NCBI RefSeq assembly: GCF_008065135.1
Contig: NZ_CP042914.1
Location: forward strand, 3,286,001 to 3,350,000
Origin: Roseimaritima ulvae
GTDB lineage: Bacteria > Planctomycetota > Planctomycetia > Pirellulales > Pirellulaceae
Length of the DNA stretch: 64,000 nucleotides
Reading direction: 5' to 3'
The position numbers and the translations under genes are program-made. The notes under the pieces were generated by a model, which saw only the letters and a program-made list of their open reading frames with translations, was not told the DNA's origin and did not search any database. This document shows positions 44,662 through 52,994 of this stretch, one piece after another (the stretch's first letter is position 1; the number at the start of each line of letters is the position of its first letter).

Positions 44662-44947
44662 GGCTCGCGTGGAATCGGTGGATGCTGCGTACTTCATTGA
44701 AATTGCGGTGGGCTCCGATTCGATCCGGATTCCGATGTCGGAAGACAAGCCGATTGAGGTGAAGAGCGCTTTCAACAAGCTTATCGCACGAATAAAAGTG
44801 GGCGAGTTTCAAATTGAACTCGAGAAAGTTGGGGACGACTTGTTCTCACAGGTTGCGAAGGAATACGTTACACAGCTAAACAGTGAAATTAGCGAGGTGT
44901 TTGGCGAGATGCAACAGAAAGGTTTAGTGCAAAGAGATTCAGCGTAG
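44648..44947 (+). CDS. Small partner of the PHP-ATPase, unknown
   Basis: 99 residues from ATG 44648, with GAGGG upstream. It overlaps the PHP-ATPase gene by 14 bases, so translation is likely coupled. It is acidic and helical in the second half (ISEVFGEMQQKGLVQRD). No family recognised. Its tight linkage suggests it is the regulator or subunit of a two-gene system. Confidence 0.7.
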   Translation: MEIIKARVESVDAAYFIEIAVGSDSIRIPMSEDKPIEVKSAFNKLIARIKVGEFQIELEKVGDDLFSQVAKEYVTQLNSEISEVFGEMQQKGLVQRDSA

Positions 44948-45495
44948 GTAGAGTCTCATTGCAACAACGATGGCGGCGCTGAGCTAGTTTGTCGCGATCC
45001 TTTTGATAATGTTTTTTGTGAAGTAGCCCCTGCGAGTATTGGGAGCGTCGCCTTTCAACTGACTGCAAATATTCTGAGTGGCTTTTCTTTGCTGTTAAGG
45101 CGTCGTGAGGACTTCCAACACGTGCTCAAACGCGACAGTGGCGAAATCTAAAGCGCCTAGGTATTAATTCGGATTGTACTTGCCGGTCTTGAAGGTTTCT
45201 GTTGGTGGATTACTGTGCCTTCTGACAGAATGGGCAGGCAATACGTTCTGTGGTAACTTTTTTCTGAAACACGCTCTAAAGTACGGTGCCACGAATTAAC
45301 ATCACAGAAAGCCGTCCGAATGGTACTTTCCAGCCATGGAAACTGCCGTTTGAGTTGACGAAGTGGAAACGCTAGCCGCATCGCGCGTTTACGCTCGAAT
45401 TTTTCCTACGTGTATGTTGCGGCTATGACCCGGACCGTAATTACCTCCTCCGACTAAGAATCTCAGTACGCAGCGCTTCACGGAGAAAGAAACCC
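44948..45495. other. Intergenic region holding a Mom remnant
   Basis: Apart from the remnant at 45095-45232, no gene is convincing. A 74-codon minus-strand frame (45157-45381) lies in a different frame and has no domain. Confidence 0.4.
45095..45232 (-). pseudogene. Decayed copy of the 3' end of the Mom-like gene
   Basis: On the minus strand, 46 codons read HSVRRHSNPPTETFKTGK, a stop at 45166-45164, then GALDFATVAFEHV. The intact Mom-like protein (residues 337-372) has HSVSRHGKPPTATFRTGK and GALNRATVAFEYV. About 25 of 38 residues match, with the reading frame kept except for the stop. The sequence upstream no longer matches. It lies between the PHP-ATPase pair and the GYF_2 gene. Confidence 0.85.
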
Positions 45496-46668
45496 ATGGC
45501 CAACTCTTGGTTCTACGAAATCTTGGGGGACGAGTTCGGTCCTGTATCATCTGCTGAGCTGAAGAGGCTCGTTGCCGACAATAAGATTGATCGAGATACT
45601 ATCGTCCGCCTCGCAAATGGGACGAGGCGAGCCCCAGCGTACCGGATTAAGGGGCTTTTTCCTGCTGAGCAAACGGTGGCGGAACCGATCTCGACTGTTC
45701 CTGTGGCAGCAATGGTTCAGCCGGCCGGTTCTTTGCCCGCGTCGAAACATCCTCGCCGAAAGCTCGATGCACTTACTCTAACGCTCGCCGGTGGGTTGTG
45801 TGTTTTCGCGATCACCTCGATTGTTCTTTTGTTACTCGTGATCTTGAGGCCAGCTACTCCAAAGCCGGTGGCGACTACGAATCAACCACAGCCTCCCGCG
45901 CCTTCCCCACAATCAACCGTAGAGGCGACCGCTCATACTCAGCCTAGGGTTGAAGAAGGGAAGGAACCGGTTTCGGAAATTGCTGCAGAATCTAGCCCCG
46001 TTACTTCGCCGGATGTGTTGATTACCGAAACTGCGAAACGGCTTGGTGTCGAAGCAATGTACGTGAAAGATATTGGCGACATCACCCTGCTTGTTGGCGT
46101 TGATCAGATGCGCGCTTACGTCCCTCAGAACCACAACTATCCCTTGATAACCGGAACTGACATTGGATTTAAAATTCGATTTCTTACGGCTGACGAGAGA
46201 GTAGAAGAGCCGAGTGCCGGGTTCATTCCCGTAAACGGAAGACCTGAACAGGTGAAGCTTTCTTCAAGTGACCCGAGTTTGATTGAGGTTTTTGACGATG
46301 GAAGTGCGGGTGTTCGAGGCGCCGGAAAAGCAATCGTTTCCGTTGAATGTGCTGCTGCACGAATCTCAATTCCGATTCAAGTCGCCAAAGTTCCATTTAA
46401 CGTCGGCTATGGCAAATCGGATCCTAAGACGATAATTGCCACGCTAGGGATTCCGCAACGAAAACGAGCTTACGTCGTTCGTTGGCCTCAATCGAAAATC
46501 ATTGACCAAATGTACTATGGACCCGATGCCGGATCACAAGAGGTTGGCGAGCACTGGGAGTACGACAAGCTTCCGGGACTTTCGATACGTGTGATCGGTA
46601 CCTTCGTCGAAGATATTGGAATGCGTGACCGGCCACCAGGTTTCACACCTGTAACTGTTAGGCGTTGA
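45496..46668 (+). CDS. GYF_2-domain membrane protein, prophage cargo
   Basis: 390 residues. Residues 1-55 form a GYF_2 domain (WFYEILGDEFGPVSSAELKR), followed by a Pro-rich stretch, one membrane helix (LAGGLCVFAITSIVLLLLVI at about 98-117), another Pro-rich linker and a C-terminal part with an Ig-like stretch (GRPEQVKLSSSDPSLIEVFD). GGAGA lies upstream of ATG 45496. GYF_2/membrane proteins are common in planctomycetes; the role in the prophage is unknown. It may be part of the cargo inserted next to the Mom-like gene. Confidence 0.75.
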   Translation: MANSWFYEILGDEFGPVSSAELKRLVADNKIDRDTIVRLANGTRRAPAYRIKGLFPAEQTVAEPISTVPVAAMVQPAGSLPASKHPRRKLDALTLTLAGGLCVFAITSIVLLLLVILRPATPKPVATTNQPQPPAPSPQSTVEATAHTQPRVEEGKEPVSEIAAESSPVTSPDVLITETAKRLGVEAMYVKDIGDITLLVGVDQMRAYVPQNHNYPLITGTDIGFKIRFLTADERVEEPSAGFIPVNGRPEQVKLSSSDPSLIEVFDDGSAGVRGAGKAIVSVECAAARISIPIQVAKVPFNVGYGKSDPKTIIATLGIPQRKRAYVVRWPQSKIIDQMYYGPDAGSQEVGEHWEYDKLPGLSIRVIGTFVEDIGMRDRPPGFTPVTVRR

Positions 46669-46793
46669 GCCAATGGCGAGGGCGGCGTTCAGTCTAATAC
46701 GTTGGATGGCGACGCAACGCACCCGATCCGCGAAGTTGTGTTATTTTCACAGAATAATCTGTCGTCGTAGCCGAATGATTTTAAGCGTTTATG

Positions 46794-47933
46794 CTAACTG
46801 GCTGTGTCTGCTGCCGGCACGTATTCAAACGCGACCGTGGCACGATTTAAGGCGCCGACGTAGCGATCCGAGTTGTTCTTTCCCGTTCTGAAGGTTGCCG
46901 TCGGCGGCTTGCCGTGACGGCTGACGGAATGAACTCTCCACCGTGGAGAACGTTGTCGCTTCGCGATCATCGCGGGATTTCCCGTGGTGGCTGCAACACG
47001 TTTGCCTGACGCGGCAAACCGGGCCGCCGTCCAGTCGCTGAGCGTCGAACCTATTCCCACTCCCTGAAAGTCAGGCAGCACGACGGTACGGGTGAGTCTT
47101 ACAAAATTCTTCCGGCCGAGCATCGGACCGCCCGCGCAAAACGCTACCGGCTGATCGTCGATGAAGGCGACGTAGGCAGCGATGCAAGGTCCGAGGCTAC
47201 CGCTTAAATAGTGATGACGCTTAAACAGGGGCCATGCTGATTTTGGTTTGACCCGTCGGATACCGAGTTCGATGCAGGGTCGCCTAAGGCACCCCCTTGC
47301 GAGCTTGCCGCTCGCCATGTCTAGCACCCAGTCCGGCGTCAACCATTCTAGGATGTCGTAGTGACACGTTACCGCAACGAACTTCTTCGCGACAATGCCC
47401 TTACGGATGGACTTCGCCACCGCCGCTGAACCGATCTTCGCGACTGTACGATCGACCACACTGGTGAACTCGTCAAACGCAATCAGCTCGTGATTCGACA
47501 ACAGAGCCCGAGCCAGGTCGCAGCGGAACTTTTGCCCGTTGCTCAGTACGTGATACGGTCGAACCCAAGCCGGTACCGTTGAGAACCCCACAGCCGTCAG
47601 CATCTGCGTGATTTCTTTGACGTCGTTCGATTTGTCGAATCCGTCGAGCAACGATTTACCACGCGGCCAGCGAGCTCCCTCCCACAGCTGCTTGCCGTAC
47701 GCTTCACGCGCGACGGTACTCTTACCGCTTCCTGAAGGTCCCACGATGGCGCCGATTTGCCAATCCTCCGTAGGTTTCGGGACTTGGACCTTGAACGTTT
47801 CCGCAGAACGCTCGGCTACCGATACATCGAACATCGACGCTACCGATTCGACGCGAAACGTCTGGTCAATCTCACAGTTTACCGATACCTCGATGCGGTC
47901 GGTCGCCAGCGTTACAGGGTCACTACTTTGCAT
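46794..47933 (-). CDS. ABC-ATPase/GNAT fusion, Mom-like DNA modification protein
   Basis: 379 residues. The first half is an ABC ATPase with Walker A GPSGSGKST at 65-73, signature LSNGQ at 130-134, Walker B LIAFDE at 150-155 and His191. The second half (about 225-372) is a GNAT-type acyltransferase with WPLFKRHHYLSG and motif A VVLPDFQGVGIGSTLSDW. Mu Mom, which modifies adenine in phage DNA, has a GNAT fold, and ATPase-linked versions next to ParB-like and HNH genes fit that idea. No transmembrane helices, so it is not a transporter. It overlaps the ParB-like gene by 22 bases. Modification of phage DNA is inferred, not shown. Confidence 0.75.
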   Translation of the reverse strand: MQSSDPVTLATDRIEVSVNCEIDQTFRVESVASMFDVSVAERSAETFKVQVPKPTEDWQIGAIVGPSGSGKSTVAREAYGKQLWEGARWPRGKSLLDGFDKSNDVKEITQMLTAVGFSTVPAWVRPYHVLSNGQKFRCDLARALLSNHELIAFDEFTSVVDRTVAKIGSAAVAKSIRKGIVAKKFVAVTCHYDILEWLTPDWVLDMASGKLARGCLRRPCIELGIRRVKPKSAWPLFKRHHYLSGSLGPCIAAYVAFIDDQPVAFCAGGPMLGRKNFVRLTRTVVLPDFQGVGIGSTLSDWTAARFAASGKRVAATTGNPAMIAKRQRSPRWRVHSVSRHGKPPTATFRTGKNNSDRYVGALNRATVAFEYVPAADTAS

Positions 47934-48499
47934 TTCTTCCCTTCCGTTTTGAGCCGTTCAAACAGTTCTTGCTGTTCCGATTCATTTTCCAGCGTCACGA
48001 TGACCTGAAACGATGCCTCGACGGTCTCAAGGCCGCCGCCGCCGTATTCGTCCTCTTCATCCTCTTCCTCAAAATCTGCCGCCTCGAATCCGGTGAATTC
48101 CTGAAACTCGGCTGGCAACGCATCGAATTGCATCGCAACCAGGTCCTCATCGGTCTCGCCCAGCTGCGAGGCTCGGTTGTCGCCGATGCTGAACGCAACG
48201 CCCTGGGGGCTGGTCGATGCAAATGGTTGCCGCTCGATCCAGGCTTCCGTCAGGCCGGCCTGTTGCATCGCCTGATAGGTGCCGTTCCCCTTCAGGATCA
48301 CGTTGTCACTGGCCACCTGAAGCGGTGCATACTGCCCGAATTGGCGGATTCGCGCGACAAGGAACGCGATCTGCGAAGCCGGATGCTGCTGCGTGTTTGC
48401 CGGGTTGGGACTGATCGAGTCCATCGGGACAAACATCTTGTCGACATCCGCGGCAGCATCGACGCTGGGCGACGTGGCGGCGGGTTTCTTCTTAGCCAT
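47912..48499 (-). CDS. ParB-like nuclease-domain protein
   Basis: 195 residues from ATG 48499, chosen because it overlaps the HNH stop codon by eight bases. A Lys-rich start (MAKKKPAATSP) precedes a ParB/Srx domain with VPMDSISPNPANTQQHP, IRQFGQYAPLQVA and ILKGNGTYQAMQQAGL (the GNxR-like motif is GNGT). The C-terminus is acidic (FEEEDEEDEYGGGG). In phages such proteins occur next to Mom-like and methyltransferase genes, with a proposed role in nucleotide or DNA modification. Confidence 0.82.
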   Translation of the reverse strand: MAKKKPAATSPSVDAAADVDKMFVPMDSISPNPANTQQHPASQIAFLVARIRQFGQYAPLQVASDNVILKGNGTYQAMQQAGLTEAWIERQPFASTSPQGVAFSIGDNRASQLGETDEDLVAMQFDALPAEFQEFTGFEAADFEEEDEEDEYGGGGLETVEASFQVIVTLENESEQQELFERLKTEGKKCKVVTL

Positions 48500-48863
48500 A
48501 GACTTTCTTCTCCCATCGAGTTTTCTTGGCGTGGCAATAGTCGCAAGCGCTGCGCAGGTTGTCTGCGTCCAGCGCCAGCTCAGGAAATTGTTTGCGCGGT
48601 TTGACGTGGTCGCATTGCGTGGCCAGCTGTGGAGGTCGCTTGTTGCCCTCGCAGTATTCGCACACTGGATCTTGAGACAGTTTCCACTGAGCAAGATCCT
48701 TCCAAACCTTCGAATTCAGAAACTTTTTCGATTCGCGTTCCCACTCGGTTTGGTCTTCGACGGGTTTGGCTGCCTGTTTCCGTGCCGTACGTTTGTGCTC
48801 GTCACAGCGGCCACTGACCACCAAAACACGGCAGCCGAGCTCGGGGCAAAATTTTCGAATCAC
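48492..48863 (-). CDS. HNH endonuclease
   Basis: 123 residues from GTG 48863. The HNH/zinc pattern is clear: CEYCEGNKRP, CDHVKPRKQFPELALDADNL, then CDYCHAKKT. An extra Cys pair is at the N-terminus (CPELGC, CDEH). It is a phage-type HNH nuclease, often near terminase, though here it is in the modification operon; it overlaps both neighbours by a few bases. Confidence 0.88.
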   Translation of the reverse strand: MIRKFCPELGCRVLVVSGRCDEHKRTARKQAAKPVEDQTEWERESKKFLNSKVWKDLAQWKLSQDPVCEYCEGNKRPPQLATQCDHVKPRKQFPELALDADNLRSACDYCHAKKTRWEKKVYG

Positions 48864-50116
48864 CGTGCCACCTCATCGATCAGGTGTTGCCATGATTCGG
48901 CAAACGCTTGCACGCGGTCAATCTTTCGTTGAGCGATGTTCGCGCGGCGGCGTTGCGCCTGTGGGTTGGCAAAATCGGTGTGGATGGCCGTTACCCAGTC
49001 CGTCGCTGTGCCGTTGATGGGGACCAGTCGGGCAAGCTCCGGGGAATCCTCCAGCAGGCCAACGGGAGTAGACACAACCGGCACGCCGGCCAACATGGCT
49101 TCCGCTGCTGACAATCCATACCCTTCGCATGCAGAAGCGGAAACGAATGAGTCTGCTGCCCGCAAAAGACGCCCAGGATGTTCCACAGAACCCACGAACT
49201 GGACGCGGTTTCCCGCCAAGCCTCGCAGGTAGCCTTCATAGGCTGAGTCGTTGCCGGTCCCCGCCAACACAAACCGATAATTTGCCGGCAATTGGTTGGC
49301 GGCACGAATCAGAACGTCCAATCGCTTTTCCGGTGCCAACCGCGAAATGCTGACCAGCATCCGTTGCTCAGGTAGAACGCCCAACTCTTGGCGAATCAGA
49401 TGACGTGGTTGATCGGCTTGAATGCGTTCCGGTGCGGGAGCGTTGGGAATGTAGCACGCGTCCGTTCCACAAACATTCCGGCCAGACTTGCAAAGATGAA
49501 CGAACCGGTCGGCATGCGGCTCTGCTTCTTGCAAAAGTCGATTGTTCCAATCCGCACGGTCATCGAAGTGATTGACGACAACCACCTTGGGGGTCGCTCG
49601 TGTAAGGATTTCCGACAACTGGCTGCCAAGCCCCCAGACGACAAGCACATCCACACACCAGGCCAACTGTCGTGCCGCTTCGAGTCCAATGCCAGTGGTG
49701 CAGGGCAATTTTGCCAGATCCCCACGGGTCATGGCCCCATTGAACGATACGAATCCAACCACATCGCGAAGCCGCGGCAACAAGGTTTGGTGCCACACCT
49801 CGGTACCGCCAACGGGCATGTAACATTCGGAAAGAAAACCCACTCGCCCCCGGACGAACGGTCCCGCCCACTCGTGATCGGGGCAATAGGCGTTTGGGTT
49901 CGGCAGGCCTTTCGCACCCTCGATGTAGTTGCGGCCTTCCGGCAGCAGACCGCAGCGGTCGCGAGGTTTGCGGTGTTGGCAGCCGTCGCAAATCGGCCGC
50001 CGGATCGATCGAACATCCACGTCCGGCGTTTTAATACCGGCAAGCTCACCGCAAACACATGTGATAGGCAGTGCCAAACGAGACGGGTAGGAGCGGCCAC
50101 AACTGCAAGCAAGCAT
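48860..50116 (-). CDS. GT4-family glycosyltransferase with Cys-rich N-terminus
   Basis: 418 residues from ATG 50116, chosen because it overlaps the previous stop codon as TAATG. Residues 1-85 are Cys-rich (MLACSCGRSYPS, CVCGELAG, CDGCQHRKPRDRC), a zinc-binding extension. The rest is a GT-B enzyme with the GT4 C-terminal domain (LISISRLAPEKRLDVLIRAA, FVSASACEGYGLSAAEAML, EGYGLSAAE for sugar-nucleotide phosphate). The substrate is unknown; in an operon with Mom-like, ParB-like and HNH genes it may glycosylate phage DNA or a virion protein. Confidence 0.85.
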   Translation of the reverse strand: MLACSCGRSYPSRLALPITCVCGELAGIKTPDVDVRSIRRPICDGCQHRKPRDRCGLLPEGRNYIEGAKGLPNPNAYCPDHEWAGPFVRGRVGFLSECYMPVGGTEVWHQTLLPRLRDVVGFVSFNGAMTRGDLAKLPCTTGIGLEAARQLAWCVDVLVVWGLGSQLSEILTRATPKVVVVNHFDDRADWNNRLLQEAEPHADRFVHLCKSGRNVCGTDACYIPNAPAPERIQADQPRHLIRQELGVLPEQRMLVSISRLAPEKRLDVLIRAANQLPANYRFVLAGTGNDSAYEGYLRGLAGNRVQFVGSVEHPGRLLRAADSFVSASACEGYGLSAAEAMLAGVPVVSTPVGLLEDSPELARLVPINGTATDWVTAIHTDFANPQAQRRRANIAQRKIDRVQAFAESWQHLIDEVAR

Positions 50117-50748
50117 TACACGAACTCGACAGTTAGCGGATCGGTTGCAACGTAACAATTGACGTGTGGGTTGCCCGAAGTTGGGCATTCGTAGTCGTTT
50201 CCGTCGAAAGGGACGTCGTAACTGTTTCCCACTTGTGGATGGCCGGTGAAGTTACCGAACCAGCGATAGCTCACCTGGAAATTTTGGAAGGTGTTATGCG
50301 GGATCTTCGCTTGGGTGATGATCGCCAAAACGGTGATTCCGATCTTGGCGGTTTTGGCACACTGTCCCGTTGTGGAAAACTCAACCTTGTAGGTGATGGC
50401 AGACGGCCAATAATCACAACCAAAAGGGCTCGGTCCTGCCGGTGGATCGTAGGGCGATCCGACCCCATTGGAGCCTTCGCAGATTCCTTGAAACTGTCCG
50501 GGACCGATAGCAATGGCGATGGTCCCTGGAGCGCCTAATGCGCTGCAGTAGTCTTTGGCGTACGGTCCAGTGTTGCACCATTGGTGGTCCAGGACGCATT
50601 GCGTGATCACCGGTTTCTCTACCGCGACCGTGAAGTCGCAGCTATCGGTCGGCGGGCAGCACAGCGGTCCACCGGATGCGATTGCCGAAGGGTTGCCTTT
50701 GATCCTCCCCCAGCCATCTGCAAAGCCGCTCATTGATCCTACTGTCAT
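50116..50748 (-). CDS. Prophage protein, likely minor tail protein
   Basis: 210 residues, Cys- and Gly-rich, with few charged residues and beta-rich character (CPTSGNPHVNCYVATDPLTV). It overlaps its neighbours by one and four bases in the leftward operon downstream of the tape measure, where minor tail genes lie. No family recognised. Confidence 0.55.
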   Translation of the reverse strand: MTVGSMSGFADGWGRIKGNPSAIASGGPLCCPPTDSCDFTVAVEKPVITQCVLDHQWCNTGPYAKDYCSALGAPGTIAIAIGPGQFQGICEGSNGVGSPYDPPAGPSPFGCDYWPSAITYKVEFSTTGQCAKTAKIGITVLAIITQAKIPHNTFQNFQVSYRWFGNFTGHPQVGNSYDVPFDGNDYECPTSGNPHVNCYVATDPLTVEFV

Positions 50749-51539
50749 GCTTCCGCTTCACAATCGTAGAGTGATGCAATTACTTCCCAAGCGTCAACGT
50801 CGCTGACTGGCAAGTGCGTCGACGACTTGCGACGCATGGACAATCCGTCCCCATCCCATTTCGTGTCAATCTGGACGGTCGCAGATTCGGTGGTCCAAGG
50901 CATTGGCGACGCTACGTACAAACCGCCCGCGATCGGCCAGCCGAGGCAATACATCGCTCCGCCGGCCTCATTCGGGTTGGTTCCCTCGATTTTGTTGGGA
51001 CTGATGTTGTGCAGCAGGCGAGTGACGGCCGGTGATGCATCGGCCAGCGTTCCGTCGGTCAAGGTCTGCAGTGTGCAGAGGGCGGAGCTGACCGTCTCAT
51101 CGCTGCGAGCCGCGATGCCGCTAGGATGAACCTTGTAGATGCTCACGCTGCCGGCGGTTGGCTTCGCTACGATGAACATCCCGGTGCTCAATCGATGCGC
51201 CATCGTCAATTCCGTGGGGATCGGCGAATCCCAGGGATTGGCGAGCGTAACCTGCAGGTTCGTCGCGTTGACCTTTCGCTCGGCCAGCGAGTACTCGAGC
51301 TGTTCGCTGACGTTGAGCGAGAGGTCGATCGCCCACACGTCGGCAAGGGCCGTCGACAGCGTCACTTCATCGAATGCGGGAATCGACTCCACCGGTTTGA
51401 CGAGCAGCTTGGTTGCAGCGCGAAGCACGTCGTCCGGCTGTTGGCCAGCAATGCGACGTTCAGCGGCCTCAAACGACTCGACTGTGTTTTTGACTCGCTG
51501 ATCTTGCGACACGGAGAGAAAGCGGCCTTGGGTACTCAT
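50745..51539 (-). CDS. Prophage protein of unknown function
   Basis: 264 residues from ATG 51539, chosen for its ATGA overlap with the previous gene. No domain recognised; helical N-terminus, beta-rich C-terminus. It lies in the tail gene operon. Confidence 0.6.
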   Translation of the reverse strand: MSTQGRFLSVSQDQRVKNTVESFEAAERRIAGQQPDDVLRAATKLLVKPVESIPAFDEVTLSTALADVWAIDLSLNVSEQLEYSLAERKVNATNLQVTLANPWDSPIPTELTMAHRLSTGMFIVAKPTAGSVSIYKVHPSGIAARSDETVSSALCTLQTLTDGTLADASPAVTRLLHNISPNKIEGTNPNEAGGAMYCLGWPIAGGLYVASPMPWTTESATVQIDTKWDGDGLSMRRKSSTHLPVSDVDAWEVIASLYDCEAEA

Positions 51540-51955
51540 TCGGGTGCTCGCCCCCTCTCGGCGACGATCACCAATGCTTCGACCGACGTCGCACCTTCGC
51601 AACTTAGGCCGATCGGTTCACCTCGCCAATGCACTGCCAATTGTTCGCCGGCCCCCAGAGCGAAAACATGGGTCTTTGCGGCGGTACCGATCCACAGCAA
51701 CGGCTGAGCGGACGTCGCCACAACATCTCGCTTCGGTTCGGTATTTTTCACGATCAGCCGACCTGGTTGTTGAACCCATCCCGATTCGATCGGCACGAAT
51801 TCGCTGCCAATCATCAGCGTTCGCCGATAGGGTTCTTCCCCTACCAGTGCGGCGTCGCCCTGGCGTGTCTCGATCGTCTCCGCCGCATGCCGGCCGACTT
51901 GCAGTGTGATCTGGGAAACAATCGTCAAACGTTGTTCGCGCATCGGGGAACTCAT
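51536..51955 (-). CDS. Prophage protein of unknown function
   Basis: 139 residues, overlapping both neighbours (TAATG upstream, ATGA downstream). It is beta-rich (LMIGSEFVPIESGWVQQPGRL), like small tail or baseplate proteins, but no family is recognised. Confidence 0.6.
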   Translation of the reverse strand: MSSPMREQRLTIVSQITLQVGRHAAETIETRQGDAALVGEEPYRRTLMIGSEFVPIESGWVQQPGRLIVKNTEPKRDVVATSAQPLLWIGTAAKTHVFALGAGEQLAVHWRGEPIGLSCEGATSVEALVIVAERGRAPE

Positions 51956-52881
51956 TAGAAAAGCGGGTCAGGAATGCCGAGCAGCAGCAGGTTCTTCTTG
52001 GGCGGGATTTGAAACGTCAGTTTGACCGGTTCGGCATCCGTCCCCACGATTTCACTGCCATTGCCGTCCAACCAGATTTTGCGTTCGTTACCCGCCTTGT
52101 CCGTCGCTTTGACAAAGTGGTCGGGATTCGTTTTGTCGCCGCCGGGGATCAGCTTCATCGTTCCCTCATCGGTCAGCACCGTCGCCCATGTCGAAAGGCT
52201 GATGTCGAACCGCATCGCGACCGGGAAGTACTTGAAACAGGAACCGTACAACAACTCCTCCCAGCTGAAGTCCGTGAAGGCGATCGTGTTTTCGGCCAGT
52301 CCCCACATCGCCGCGACGTTGGTCGATTCAAGCAGGCCGGCGACTAACGTCAGGTTGATCGATGCGTAGTTGGCTTCCAGCTCGATATACGGCTGACCTT
52401 TGCGGCGTGTAAGCAGCTCGCCCTTGAAGAATTCGTGAGCACTGTTGGTGATCGGCTTTGGCGGATCGTCCGACGTGTACTGGGCCTCTTCTGATGTCTT
52501 GGTGAAGCCGCCCTTGACTGAACGCGGCTCGGTCAGCGGATTGTCGAACGTGGTGGTTCCGCAGCGGCGCTGCGTATTCCGCTTCGTCGGCGTTGAAAAC
52601 GTGCGGGAAACCACCCACTGTTCTTGGGCACCGGGGTCACCAGTATTCCGCCGGCGGATACGCTGTTGAGGCTGACAAAATGCGTTCAGGTCCACCTCGT
52701 CGGGCAGATTCAGTGCATCGCCGGTCTGGGGAATGCCAACAACCGTCGCGACACTCGACGGGCGGTAAAGAGTTTCATCATCGTCGGTGCGTTCAACGAG
52801 AAAATCGACCGCATAATTGCGTGATCGATCCTCACCGTCGGTACGTTCGAGATTCAGAACGCCTGAATATACAAGTCCCAT
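51955..52881 (-). CDS. Prophage protein, likely tail-associated
   Basis: 308 residues. It follows the tape measure gene in the leftward operon, where siphoviruses have distal tail genes. No domain is recognised; it is beta-rich with TRRKGQPYIELEANY and ILNAEN-like strands. Planctomycete-phage-specific by appearance. Confidence 0.6.
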   Translation of the reverse strand: MGLVYSGVLNLERTDGEDRSRNYAVDFLVERTDDDETLYRPSSVATVVGIPQTGDALNLPDEVDLNAFCQPQQRIRRRNTGDPGAQEQWVVSRTFSTPTKRNTQRRCGTTTFDNPLTEPRSVKGGFTKTSEEAQYTSDDPPKPITNSAHEFFKGELLTRRKGQPYIELEANYASINLTLVAGLLESTNVAAMWGLAENTIAFTDFSWEELLYGSCFKYFPVAMRFDISLSTWATVLTDEGTMKLIPGGDKTNPDHFVKATDKAGNERKIWLDGNGSEIVGTDAEPVKLTFQIPPKKNLLLLGIPDPLF

Positions 52882-52994
52882 GCTGGCCCTAACGCGGCTG
52901 CGTTGTGCTGCTACTGCGGCGGTCCTTGATGGACCAGACTGGGATTGTGCGTGTCTGCGTATAGCCTAGCACAGCATTTGCAGACCGGCGAGCC

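Noticed and set aside
45440-45460. Copy of the tRNA-Ser 3' end as right attachment site
   Set aside because: Only CCTCCTCCG-like bases match; the T arm is absent. No other copy was found to the right of the integrase.
46794-47933. ABC transporter ATPase
   Set aside because: There is no membrane partner and the C-terminal half is a GNAT domain, so it is more likely a modification protein.
48492-48863. HNH gene as part of the packaging machine
   Set aside because: Phage HNH genes often sit beside terminase, but this one is 13 kb away and overlaps the GT4 and ParB-like genes.
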